DNA from: an uncultured Kordiimonas sp.
Lineage (GTDB): Bacteria > Pseudomonadota > Alphaproteobacteria > Sphingomonadales > Kordiimonadaceae
NCBI GenBank assembly: GCA_947500295.1
Contig: CANMRM010000006.1
Location: 186,001 to 250,000, forward strand
DNA length: 64,000 bases
Reading direction: 5' to 3'
Below, piece after piece: positions 9,744 through 18,825 of this stretch (the stretch's first letter is position 1; the number at the start of each line of letters is the position of its first letter). The notes below the pieces were generated by a model that had not been told where the DNA came from, did no database searches, and saw only the letters and a program-made list of their open reading frames with translations. Position numbers and translations under genes: made by a program.

Positions 9744-10549
9744 ATAAGTTAGATCGATTTTTACCGATGAGCCGACTGCGCATCGTCGCCCCATTGGGCT
9801 ATGCATCCATTTTTGTGGCGTTGTTGTTAGTGTCTGCTACGGCTGCGCTTGCGCAGGCTGGAAGCTCGATCATCCCGGAAAACGGTCAGCCAAAACGATT
9901 TGGTTCAGGATGGGAATGCAAATTGGGTTTTCGCCAAAAGGGCGATGTCTGCGAAGCGATTGTTGTGCCGGAGAATGCTTATTCAACCAACAAGACTTAC
10001 GGGCAAGGATGGCAATGCAAACGTGGGTTTGTCAGTCGGAACCAGAACTGTGTCGCCGTCATCGTTCCTGAAAACGCTTATTTAGCGGACGCAGGTGATG
10101 GCTGGAAGTGTTCGCGTGGTTACCGACAAGACGGTGACACGTGTATTGCGATCTCGGTGCCGGAGAGTGCATACCTGACTGAGTCGACCCGTGGAAACGG
10201 CTGGGCTTGTGTTAAAACGTTTGAGGAAGTCGGCAACAGTTGTATCGCAATTAAGGTACCTGAAAATGCTTACTTCGACGACAGTGGTTTCCCCAATAAA
10301 TGGCGGTGTTTGCATGGTTATCGCGCTGAAGGCGACCGCTGTACACCCATAGACGTGCCTAAAAACGGATATCTATCCAGCAGCTCTTTTGGCAAAGGTT
10401 GGAAGTGTGAGCGGGGTTTTGCCATTGACGGTGAAACATGCACCGCTGTCAGATTGCCGGAAAACGCTCATCTGAATTCTTCAGGGAACGGTTGGTCTTG
10501 TGATCCGCAATACCGGCGGCGCAGCACCACATGCGAACTGGAGAGCTGA
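9740..10549 (+). CDS. Secreted protein built of seven ~32-aa two-cysteine repeats (VPENAY...GWxCxxGYxxxGxxCxAI)
   Basis: Signal-peptide-like N-terminus (...VALLLVSATAALAQA) followed by seven tandem degenerate repeats; ATG at 9740 overlaps the TGA of the helicase gene (ATGA). Confidence 0.85.
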   Translation: MNKLDRFLPMSRLRIVAPLGYASIFVALLLVSATAALAQAGSSIIPENGQPKRFGSGWECKLGFRQKGDVCEAIVVPENAYSTNKTYGQGWQCKRGFVSRNQNCVAVIVPENAYLADAGDGWKCSRGYRQDGDTCIAISVPESAYLTESTRGNGWACVKTFEEVGNSCIAIKVPENAYFDDSGFPNKWRCLHGYRAEGDRCTPIDVPKNGYLSSSSFGKGWKCERGFAIDGETCTAVRLPENAHLNSSGNGWSCDPQYRRRSTTCELES

Positions 10550-10592
10550 TCGTCTGCGCTTTCAGTTCATTCTGATTGTTATAAAATTTCAA

Positions 10593-10620
10593 TGGTGGGC
10601 CCGAAATTAACGGTCCACCA
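10593..10620. terminator. Hairpin between convergent genes (TGGTGGGCC...GGTCCACCA)
   Basis: 9-bp stem with one G-T wobble between stops at 10549 (+) and 10626 (-). Confidence 0.55.
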
Positions 10621-10625
10621 AGACG

Positions 10626-11768
10626 TTAGCTTAAGGTTTTTTCATAAACCCTGTAGGTCTTGTACACCTTGCAGCCGATCTCTTCGAGAATAGATCGCAT
10701 GCCGTCGTTGTCTTCCAATATCCAGCCCAGCTCGCCCCAGTAAGCACCGCGTTTTTCCACATGCTGTCGACTGACATCAATCATCCACATAGACATGGCG
10801 GCCCCGAGCGGACCGCGCTGAAATTTTTTGCGTACACCCATCAGGGGTACACGGCAGCGGTCTTCTTTACCATTAAGCATGCGATAGGCGAGTTTCGCCC
10901 AGCCAAAAGGCAGCAGTTTGCCGTCTAAGTCCCGCATTTTGTGATTTACATCCGGTATTGTCAGCATGAAGGCAACCGGCTCACCATCATATTCGCAGAT
11001 ATAGGTACGGTAGGGTTTTACAACGGGCTTGAGACTTTTGGCGCCGTGGGCGACCTCTGCTTCTGTGAAAGGCACATACCCCCAGTTTTCAGACCAAGCC
11101 TCATTATAGATGTCCAAAACCACTTCGACCTCTGCGTCAAAACGTTTCATGTCGATGGGGCGCATGGTCACCCGCTTGTTTTTTTGTGCCATTTTTACGA
11201 TACGCATGGCCCGGTCCGGCATCGGAATTGTCAGGTCCAGCGAATAGGCGAACATGTCTTTTGCCTTATTCAGTCCGTGCCTATTGAGCCAACTGTCATA
11301 CTGGGGGCGACCGTGAGGCATCATCACGCAAGGCGGCGTATCAAATCCATCAACAAGCGTGCCGACTTCTTCTGCACTGGATAGCGACCAGGGCCCTTGC
11401 ATGCGGGTCATGCCGCGGTCCCTGAGCCATGTTTCCGCTGTTTCGAGAAGGGCAGTTGCGACTTCCTGGCTTGCGGCTTCGAAAAAACCGAAATGACCGA
11501 GGTTTGGCCCCCATTTCTCCTGGGCCAGGCTGTCGACCTGCGCACTGATGCGGCCAACCAGTTGTCCGCTGCGCTCGGCAACCCACATGGCCACATCTGC
11601 ATGTTCAAAATAAGGGTTTTTGTCAGACCTCAGTGCATCCATCCGTTCCATCATCAGCGGTTGAATCCAGTGAGGATCATCCGCGTAGACAGTTCTGGTC
11701 ACATTCACAAAGTCCTTCAGGCCTTTGGTATTGGTAATCTGGCGGATGGTAACGCTGTTTTCCGTCAC
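10626..11768 (-). CDS. GNAT-like acyltransferase; candidate bacterial ceramide synthase (bCerS-type)
   Basis: 380 aa GNAT-fold protein (VTIRQITNTKGLKDFVNVTRTVYADDPHWIQPL...WGELGWILEDNDGMRSILEEIGCKVYKTYRVYEK) of the type found in the Caulobacter ceramide locus; genomic context with spt/acp/cerR/acyl ligase in this window. Confidence 0.72.
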   Translation of the reverse strand: MTENSVTIRQITNTKGLKDFVNVTRTVYADDPHWIQPLMMERMDALRSDKNPYFEHADVAMWVAERSGQLVGRISAQVDSLAQEKWGPNLGHFGFFEAASQEVATALLETAETWLRDRGMTRMQGPWSLSSAEEVGTLVDGFDTPPCVMMPHGRPQYDSWLNRHGLNKAKDMFAYSLDLTIPMPDRAMRIVKMAQKNKRVTMRPIDMKRFDAEVEVVLDIYNEAWSENWGYVPFTEAEVAHGAKSLKPVVKPYRTYICEYDGEPVAFMLTIPDVNHKMRDLDGKLLPFGWAKLAYRMLNGKEDRCRVPLMGVRKKFQRGPLGAAMSMWMIDVSRQHVEKRGAYWGELGWILEDNDGMRSILEEIGCKVYKTYRVYEKTLS

Positions 11769-11843
11769 AAGAATGCCCCATGATACATTTCACTGGCATC
11801 TTGGATAGCGAACTGGCGGATTTTTGCAAGACCGATAAACGCG

Positions 11844-12950
11844 TTACGTTTTTTGAGAGGCTTTGGCCTCACGCCATAATTGCGCAACCGCAGCCCAGAG
11901 GTTTTTGCGTGTTGCTTCAAGATACAAACGATTGTCCGGTAATTCGTCCTTGAGGCGGAAGTAGGCTTTTTCCAGCGAATGATAAGGCATGCCGGGAAAC
12001 AGATGATGGGTCGCGTGGAATCTGAGCCCTACGGGTGCCCAGAGCGATGAAATGTAGCGGTTACCGGGTACATCAACGCTATCGAGGAATTCAGCCTGCT
12101 GGGTCATGCGCTCCCTGCCGCCGTTGCGGTAGGCATGTGCAGCCAGTGTGCGAAAGCCGTTCAAAACAAAGATTGCGACAGTCACGACATACCAAACAGC
12201 AAAAAAAGCAGTTGGTAAAACCTCGACGTACCAAAGGGCAAAAGCCAAATAGGCATAAAGGCCTGTGAAAACATCTTCCAGCAACCAGCCGGCTTTCTGG
12301 TCTTTCTTGGGCAACGGGCGCAAATAGGTATAATCGATCACAAGGCTGCTCGCGCGCTGCCACACGTAATTGCGGAAGGGCGGAACAAGCAGGGTAATCG
12401 GCATCAGAACAGCGTAGCGGAACACCAGCAATAGCGGCACAATGATCGCCTGAACGATGAATGCCACAATCTTCCAGGGTTCGTTGACCGCAAAAGGCAA
12501 ATATTCGCCGTCTTCCTCCGTGCCATAGAGCTGCGGCTTGTGATGGTCGATGTGTACATCGGCATAAGTATAAGCCGGTACCATCATGGGCATGCCACAC
12601 GCGGCGTTCCAGAACCGACGAAAGCCGGTGAATGTACCTTTGCGGAAATGAGCAAGTTCATGAATGAATATGACGGCACGGTAAAGAGCCAGTGTCGCAG
12701 CAACAAGCGCCAGAATCTGCACGGCGGAGCCAAGCGGCGACACAACGGCAGCAGCAACCGCACCCCAGCCAATCAGTGTGCTGAGGCTAAAATCCGTCCA
12801 GTAAATGCGAGGAACAGGTTGCCACAGGTCCCGCACCAGTTTGCGTGCTTCCCTGAGAGGGAAGTCTGCTGCTTCAGGGTGCGCACCGGATACTCTTTGA
12901 ACAGGGTCTTCTGTATCAATCTCGCTGTTTTCAATCGTTGCCTGTTGCAT
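11844..12950 (-). CDS. Membrane fatty acid desaturase / hydroxylase family protein
   Basis: Three His boxes: HELAHF, HIDHH, HATHH; multiple TM segments; Met at 12950 avoids overlap with the preceding gene (ORF extends to 12980). Confidence 0.87.
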   Translation of the reverse strand: MQQATIENSEIDTEDPVQRVSGAHPEAADFPLREARKLVRDLWQPVPRIYWTDFSLSTLIGWGAVAAAVVSPLGSAVQILALVAATLALYRAVIFIHELAHFRKGTFTGFRRFWNAACGMPMMVPAYTYADVHIDHHKPQLYGTEEDGEYLPFAVNEPWKIVAFIVQAIIVPLLLVFRYAVLMPITLLVPPFRNYVWQRASSLVIDYTYLRPLPKKDQKAGWLLEDVFTGLYAYLAFALWYVEVLPTAFFAVWYVVTVAIFVLNGFRTLAAHAYRNGGRERMTQQAEFLDSVDVPGNRYISSLWAPVGLRFHATHHLFPGMPYHSLEKAYFRLKDELPDNRLYLEATRKNLWAAVAQLWREAKASQKT

Positions 12951-12951
12951 C

Positions 12952-14529
12952 TCAATCAATCTTTCCGGGCTGTGTGCCAACGACAGTTTTCCTTAGCCAT
13001 TTTGCCGGTTTTCCGAGGGCCAAAGCGTCTTCCGGCTTTAGGCCATATCGTACCAACAAAAGCAATGCGACAATAAGCCCGATTATGGCCGTAGTAAGAC
13101 CAAGCGGCGGTTGCAGTCTTGGGCCATACTCAGCAAGACCAACCAGTACGACGGCAGACATAAGGGAAATGAACCCCGGTTTCAAGAAATCACGGTTATA
13201 GGGGAACAGACGAAACAGGAAGCTGCACTGAAAAAATGCGAGGTACGCTGTTATGTTCAGGCCAATTGCTGCTGCAATTGCTGCACCGGTCACGCCGTAC
13301 ATCGGTATTAGGGTAAAGCCGAGCCAAATGAAGACCGCAAGGCCCACAAGCCCGTTAGCTGTCGGTACAAATCGATGTGCCAGCATCTCCACGATGGACT
13401 GTGACGGACCACTTGCAGCTTCCAGCACCCTGCCAGCGACAAGAATTGCAATGGCTACCGCTGCCGCCTGAAATTCCGGGTCCAAAGCGGAAAGAATATC
13501 ACCACGGGCGAGGTAAAGTGCCGCACCAAAGGGCAGGGCCAGACAGAGCGACATGCGTGTAGCAAAAGCATACATGCTTTCCAGTCTGTGCTTGTCGCCC
13601 TTGCCGTGTTTTTCCGCGGCCAGAGGCGCCATGACATATTCGAACGCCAGACGTACCACCTGAAGTGCGCTCGCGAGCTTTCTGGCGACCGAATAGTAGC
13701 CACCCGCAGCAGCGCCTGCGCCGCCTGGAAGTACGAAATTGAGAAGCATCACCGGAAACTCGCTGAAGAGCTTTTTGATCAGATTCGACGGCATGACGGA
13801 AAAGCCATATTTTCGCATGTCACGTGCAAGAGGGCCCGTGAGCGGCGCCTTCAAGACGGCTTGCATGTCATAATGCTTCCCGATCAGCCGTACGGCCAGA
13901 ACTGCCGCGAGCAAGACACTCAATAAATGCGCGAGAAAAAGCCCGTACGTATCTAATCCAATTAGATAAAATGCAACAGCAGCAACAAGCCGCAGGCCCT
14001 GCTCATAGAAAATACGAACCCGAATTTCCGGCCCGAATTTTCGCCTTGCTCTGATAGCGGCGGTGCCCACTTCGACGGCTGTCCAAAAGGGCAGCACCCA
14101 GACATAAACGCGAATGACATTGGTCAGATGAGCCTCGTCGGCATCGCCAACATTGATAAAAGCAGACAGTTCGGGCGCGAAATATGTGCCTGCTGCTGCA
14201 AAAACAAGCGCAATCATGAAGCTAAGCTTCAGGGCAAAGCCGGCGACATTTGCTTCGTCAGACTTTGGAACGCGGGGTATAAAACGCTGCAACGATGTGG
14301 TCATTGCAGCATCCGAAAGTGCCGTTGTGACCTTCACATAACTCCAGAGCACTGCAAACAAGCCGAAGGTTTCTGCGCCGTACGCCCAAGTAAAAACGAC
14401 AACTGAGACAGCTTCGATCAAGGCACCCAGGCGACCCAGAAATGCAAGGCCTGCGCCCCCAGCCACCTGTTTCATGTCTGCAGCTTTTTCTGTCGCCAGA
14501 ACCTGTTTTGGGTCCTTTGATGACGTCAT
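12952..14529 (-). CDS. Lipid/polysaccharide flippase-like membrane protein (Wzx/MATE/MVF superfamily)
   Basis: 525 aa polytopic protein; 12-14 hydrophobic segments, polysaccharide-biosynthesis-protein-like; start ATGA-overlaps the lptG stop. Confidence 0.8.
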   Translation of the reverse strand: MTSSKDPKQVLATEKAADMKQVAGGAGLAFLGRLGALIEAVSVVVFTWAYGAETFGLFAVLWSYVKVTTALSDAAMTTSLQRFIPRVPKSDEANVAGFALKLSFMIALVFAAAGTYFAPELSAFINVGDADEAHLTNVIRVYVWVLPFWTAVEVGTAAIRARRKFGPEIRVRIFYEQGLRLVAAVAFYLIGLDTYGLFLAHLLSVLLAAVLAVRLIGKHYDMQAVLKAPLTGPLARDMRKYGFSVMPSNLIKKLFSEFPVMLLNFVLPGGAGAAAGGYYSVARKLASALQVVRLAFEYVMAPLAAEKHGKGDKHRLESMYAFATRMSLCLALPFGAALYLARGDILSALDPEFQAAAVAIAILVAGRVLEAASGPSQSIVEMLAHRFVPTANGLVGLAVFIWLGFTLIPMYGVTGAAIAAAIGLNITAYLAFFQCSFLFRLFPYNRDFLKPGFISLMSAVVLVGLAEYGPRLQPPLGLTTAIIGLIVALLLLVRYGLKPEDALALGKPAKWLRKTVVGTQPGKID

Positions 14530-15707
14530 TATTTGGTCGTTTCCAGCTTATTGGCAGGCGCTGTGGAAGAGGCTGGTTTCAGATTGGGTCGGCCTTCTTC
14601 AGTGTAAAATATGACGGTATATCCCACCAACAGGAACAGGAAGAAAGGGGCCCATGCGGCAAGAAATGGTGGTGCGACACCAAATTCGCCCATCGCCAAC
14701 ATGAAATTGTCAGCGACAAAGAAGCTGAAGCCCAGAGCGACACCAAAAACACTTCGTAAGACGATACCACCTGCACGTGATACCCCAAAGGCGGCTAAGG
14801 CCGCCAGAATTGGCATCAGCAGGGTTGACGCTGGTGCGGCTATTTTTTGCAGAAAACTGGTCATCATACGATCGGTTGGCAGGCCTTCTTGCTCCAGTTG
14901 TTTCATTGATCGCCATAACTCGCCAAATGGCACATGGTCGGGATTGACAGTCAGCGCCAGAAAACGCTCAGGTCGGGTGGGCGTGTTCCAGCGGATCGTC
15001 GGAGTTACAGAAAGTAGATGGGTTTCGGCATCAAAACGCCTTACTTCATGGAGTGTCCATTCCCCATTTTGGTACCAAGCAAAGTCGGCCTTGATCATGG
15101 CTTGTGTTCGACCCAGGTCATCACGCTCGAATATCGATACGCGGTCGAGCACCACACGATTGCGAACCGTGCTAACAGCCTCTACCAGAACAATACTGTC
15201 GTCGTCCGTCAACCAGACACGCCCTGTCAATTTGGCGTTGGGCGGCAAATTCACAGCATAGTCGTTGTCTTGCCAGTATTTGAGTTCTGCATTGGCATCG
15301 ACGACAATGGTTTCGTTGAATGTGAAATGCGCGATCCCAATGATGAAGGAGGCGATACCTAAAGGCAGCAAAATACGGTGCGACGACAGGCCACTTGCCT
15401 TCATGACAGTGACTTCGCTGCTTTGGTTTAAAGTCGCAAGTGTCAAAATGGTCGCCAACAGCGCTGCAAAGGGTAAGAAGAGGGTGATTAGCTGAGGGGC
15501 CCTCAGGCTGACATAAACCAGGATGGAGACCCACGTCGCGCCGTCGGCAGCCATCACATCGTCTGCGGCGGCCAGCAGATCCAGCATTTGCAATATCACC
15601 GTAAGCCCCAGCAGGATGCCAAAAAAGCGGCTCAGGTGCATGCGGACCATATAACGCGCGAGTGTGCGGGAGGGTACAAACAGGCGGCGGGCTGCGCGCA
15701 TGATCAT
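14529..15707 (-). CDS. lptG: LptG-family (YjgQ) permease
   Basis: 392 aa; RTLARYMVRMHLSRFFGILLGLTVILQMLDLL, central periplasmic beta region, C-terminal TM segments; overlaps lptF. Confidence 0.88.
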   Translation of the reverse strand: MIMRAARRLFVPSRTLARYMVRMHLSRFFGILLGLTVILQMLDLLAAADDVMAADGATWVSILVYVSLRAPQLITLFLPFAALLATILTLATLNQSSEVTVMKASGLSSHRILLPLGIASFIIGIAHFTFNETIVVDANAELKYWQDNDYAVNLPPNAKLTGRVWLTDDDSIVLVEAVSTVRNRVVLDRVSIFERDDLGRTQAMIKADFAWYQNGEWTLHEVRRFDAETHLLSVTPTIRWNTPTRPERFLALTVNPDHVPFGELWRSMKQLEQEGLPTDRMMTSFLQKIAAPASTLLMPILAALAAFGVSRAGGIVLRSVFGVALGFSFFVADNFMLAMGEFGVAPPFLAAWAPFFLFLLVGYTVIFYTEEGRPNLKPASSTAPANKLETTK

Positions 15708-16915
15708 GACTGTTCTCCCATACCCATCAACTTACGCCCGAGCCGTTTGATGGGGCCTGCCACAACGCCAACGATTGCGTCGATGTATGCCAGCGGTTCA
15801 CCGCCAGCTTTGAAGGCAGAGACCCTGAAGAAAAACAGGCTGAGAAAAGCGAATCCCGCAAACAGTGCCCATATGGAAAAGTAGGGCGAAATACCATTTT
15901 TGACCGCCGTTTCCATGCCCTCCATCAGTTCGTTATACACAACAAGCACAGAAAGCCCGATAACGATGCCGGTTCCGCGGCCGGTTCGCTTGTTGGTGAT
16001 GCCCATAGGTATCGCGAGGAAAGGCAGGATGAAGAAACTCAGGCTATGCATGAGGCGCCAGTGGTAATTTGCCCGGAAGGCAGCTCTCTCCTCGACCGAA
16101 TTGAGCGGATTATCTTTTTCCACGAACAGTTCGGGCAGGGTCATTTCCAGTTCCTGACCGCCACGTTCGCGGAATACTTCTCGCTGGGGCAGGGTAATGG
16201 TCAGGTCCTGACGTTCGAAATTGAGAACACGCGGCTTGTTCTGGCTTTCGTTCAGGTCCACGAGAACGCCGTTGAATAGCCTGAGGAGGATGGTTTGATC
16301 GTCGTCCGTGGCAAAAAAACCGCCGCGTTCTGCCGTTACGGAAATGGTGCTGCGCTCGTCCCGTCGTTCCAGGAAGATACCACCAAGCTCCGCACCCTGG
16401 TTGCGCGATTCTTCAATCATCAAAGTAATGTCGTCGCCAATCTCGACAAATTCGCCGACACGGATGCTGGCGCCCAGTGCGCCACTCCTCAGGTCAAAGA
16501 CAAGACCACGATAGGCATACCGGCTGTGTGGCTGGATCCAGCCAACAAGCAGAGTGTTTACGATGGCCAGAAACGCGGCCAGCATAAGCAACGGGCGCAC
16601 AAGCTGAGGCAGGCTGGTGCCAGATGATGTGATTGCATCATACTCGCTTGAAAGCGAAATCTTCCGGAATGCGACCAGCACACCAAGCAACAGCCCCACT
16701 GGCAGGGCCAACCCCATATAGTGCGGCGTGAGGTTGGCGAGCATGCGAAAAACCACCTCCACCGGGCCGCCCTGATTGACGACAAAGTCGAAGAGTTTCA
16801 GCATACGCTCCAGGATCAGTAACAAAGCTGCAATACCCAGCGTGGTAAACATGGGCATCAGCACCTGCCGAAGCACATAACGATCAATTCGTGTGATGAT
16901 GGGTCGAACAAACAT
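15704..16915 (-). CDS. lptF: LptF-family (YjgP) permease
   Basis: 403 aa; IDRYVLRQVLMPMFTTLGIAALLLILERMLKLFDFVVNQGG..., typical LptF N-terminus and C-terminal HWRLMHSLSFFILPFLAIPMGI. Confidence 0.9.
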   Translation of the reverse strand: MFVRPIITRIDRYVLRQVLMPMFTTLGIAALLLILERMLKLFDFVVNQGGPVEVVFRMLANLTPHYMGLALPVGLLLGVLVAFRKISLSSEYDAITSSGTSLPQLVRPLLMLAAFLAIVNTLLVGWIQPHSRYAYRGLVFDLRSGALGASIRVGEFVEIGDDITLMIEESRNQGAELGGIFLERRDERSTISVTAERGGFFATDDDQTILLRLFNGVLVDLNESQNKPRVLNFERQDLTITLPQREVFRERGGQELEMTLPELFVEKDNPLNSVEERAAFRANYHWRLMHSLSFFILPFLAIPMGITNKRTGRGTGIVIGLSVLVVYNELMEGMETAVKNGISPYFSIWALFAGFAFLSLFFFRVSAFKAGGEPLAYIDAIVGVVAGPIKRLGRKLMGMGEQS

Positions 16916-17095
16916 AAAGTGGCGCTACACCGGTTGTTGACGCTTTTCAAGGGTCAATGCAGATTGTTTCACAGGTAAATGATGGCAGAAAAAAGATGCT
17001 AAATCACCTGTTTGTCTTGTATAGAGCCATATTTCCGCCACCATCAACCTGCTATTTCGCAGCATTGGGTGGTCAGAATATATCTGGAGACCAGT

Positions 17096-17680
17096 ATGGT
17101 TGTTTCTTGGGTTCGGAGTAGGCCGTTGGCTGGTAAGCTGGTTTCTGCCGTGTTAGCAGGGGCGGTTCTATCCGGTGGCTCGGTATCGGTTGTCGCTGAT
17201 GATCGGCGTGAGGCAACGATCATTCGATTGGAAAAACGTCTGGATGAGGTCTGCGCGGCTGAAGACGGACAGGCTGTTCTCGAGGTTGCGGTGGAAGGCC
17301 TCCAAACAACAGAAGGGCGCGTCAGAGCCCAGATTTACAGCTCTGACCCTGATGAGTTTCTGGAAAAAGGTATGAAGCTCGTGCGCGTTGATATGCCCCT
17401 TGAAGATCAGGATGACCCGACACTCTGTGTACCGCTCCCATCTCCAGGGACTTATGCGCTTGTGGTCTTGCACGACAAAAACGCCAATGGCCGTGCTGAT
17501 TTCTTCTCTGAAGGGTTTGGTTTTTCTAACAATCCCAAGCTTTCACTTGGCCCACCGGACGGTGAAGAAGTCATGTTTACGGCGGATGCCGGCTTAAACC
17601 GCCACACCATCGACATGAACTATATCTTTGGCGGTGACGAGAAAAAAAAGGAAAAGCGCCGCAAGCTAAAGCGACGCTAG
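17096..17680 (+). CDS. DUF2141-type secreted protein
   Basis: Signal peptide then VEGLQTTEGRVRAQIYSS...GTYALVVLHDKNANGRADFFSEGFGFSNNP, DUF2141 hallmark motif; start ATG 17096 preferred over ORF start 17012. Confidence 0.8.
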   Translation: MVVSWVRSRPLAGKLVSAVLAGAVLSGGSVSVVADDRREATIIRLEKRLDEVCAAEDGQAVLEVAVEGLQTTEGRVRAQIYSSDPDEFLEKGMKLVRVDMPLEDQDDPTLCVPLPSPGTYALVVLHDKNANGRADFFSEGFGFSNNPKLSLGPPDGEEVMFTADAGLNRHTIDMNYIFGGDEKKKEKRRKLKRR

Positions 17681-17815
17681 CGTTGAAAATTCTCGGATTT
17701 ACAGGTATGCATGCGGACGAAATGCGCAAAGCGCGGGGCCTTTGGGTTGCGTTTGCTATGTTTGGATAGTGGTATTGAGTGGGCTGGATTGCCGGCCCCC
17801 GGAGTGATCAGGTAA

Positions 17816-18817
17816 ATGCAGGTTGATCTGGATAGCGTTAAAAGCGGCGCAACCGTTCCGCTCGTGGTGATGATCTCCAATCCACTCAGCACAACAAATG
17901 CGCAGTCTCTTGACGAAATTCGCAAGATCGTGAATGCGAGCGCCAACGTGGTGCACTATGAGCTTGATGGTATTGAAACCCTCAAGGATGCAATGGAGCT
18001 GTTTGCTCGTGCCAATCCCGCTATGCTGATCATAAATGGTGGAGATGGCACCATCGGAGCAGCTCTTGCATCGCTTCTCTACAACAATCCATTTAATGTT
18101 ATTCCACCCATTGCATTTTTACCGGGTGGCAAAACAAACATGACAGCTGCGGACCTTGGATTTAAAGGCAAGCCGGCTAAAGTACTGAAAAGGCTTTTAA
18201 AACTCGCACAGTCAGGTGACTTGCCAGACGCATTGACGCGGCGCCATCTCATCGAAATGGACCTGGGTGACGGATCTCAGCCCAAGGTTGGCACATTCTT
18301 CGGGACCGCAGGCATCGTTCGAGGTATTTTCTGGTGCCGTGAAAATGCCTACGCCAAAGGCCTGCCAAATGCCGTTGCGCATATTTGGTCTGCCTACAAG
18401 CTGATTACGTCAGCGCTGGGGTTGTCGCGGAACAAAGGCCTGATGATTTCAGACCCGATGTCGATCACTGTGCCAGGCAGCGCCCGCATCAAGGGCCGTT
18501 ATTCCCTTGTGATGACAACTACCCTCAATCGGTTATTGTTTGGGTTCAAGCCCTATGCCAAAGGCGGTAGCGGCGGGCTGCGTTTTTCTGCGCTTGAGGC
18601 AGGACCTGCCACTTTGGTGCGGTCTTTCACGGCATTGCTCCTGGGCCGGTATGGCACCAGTTCTGTAAATGGCCTTCATGTGCGCACAAGCAATGAGGTC
18701 CGTGTAGAAGGAACAGACCCGGTGACGCTGGACGGCGAAATCTATCAGCCGACGCCCGGTGTTCCTGTTACGCTCAGAGGCGATCGTTCCCTGACTTTCG
18801 TCGCATTCAGAAAGTAG
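17816..18817 (+). CDS. Diacylglycerol kinase-family lipid kinase (candidate ceramide/sphingoid kinase)
   Basis: INGGDGTIGAALASLL and FLPGGKTNMTAADLG match the DAGK catalytic GGDGT and PxGTxN-like motifs; located in sphingolipid locus. Confidence 0.82.
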   Translation: MQVDLDSVKSGATVPLVVMISNPLSTTNAQSLDEIRKIVNASANVVHYELDGIETLKDAMELFARANPAMLIINGGDGTIGAALASLLYNNPFNVIPPIAFLPGGKTNMTAADLGFKGKPAKVLKRLLKLAQSGDLPDALTRRHLIEMDLGDGSQPKVGTFFGTAGIVRGIFWCRENAYAKGLPNAVAHIWSAYKLITSALGLSRNKGLMISDPMSITVPGSARIKGRYSLVMTTTLNRLLFGFKPYAKGGSGGLRFSALEAGPATLVRSFTALLLGRYGTSSVNGLHVRTSNEVRVEGTDPVTLDGEIYQPTPGVPVTLRGDRSLTFVAFRK

Positions 18818-18825
18818 TCTCCGCC

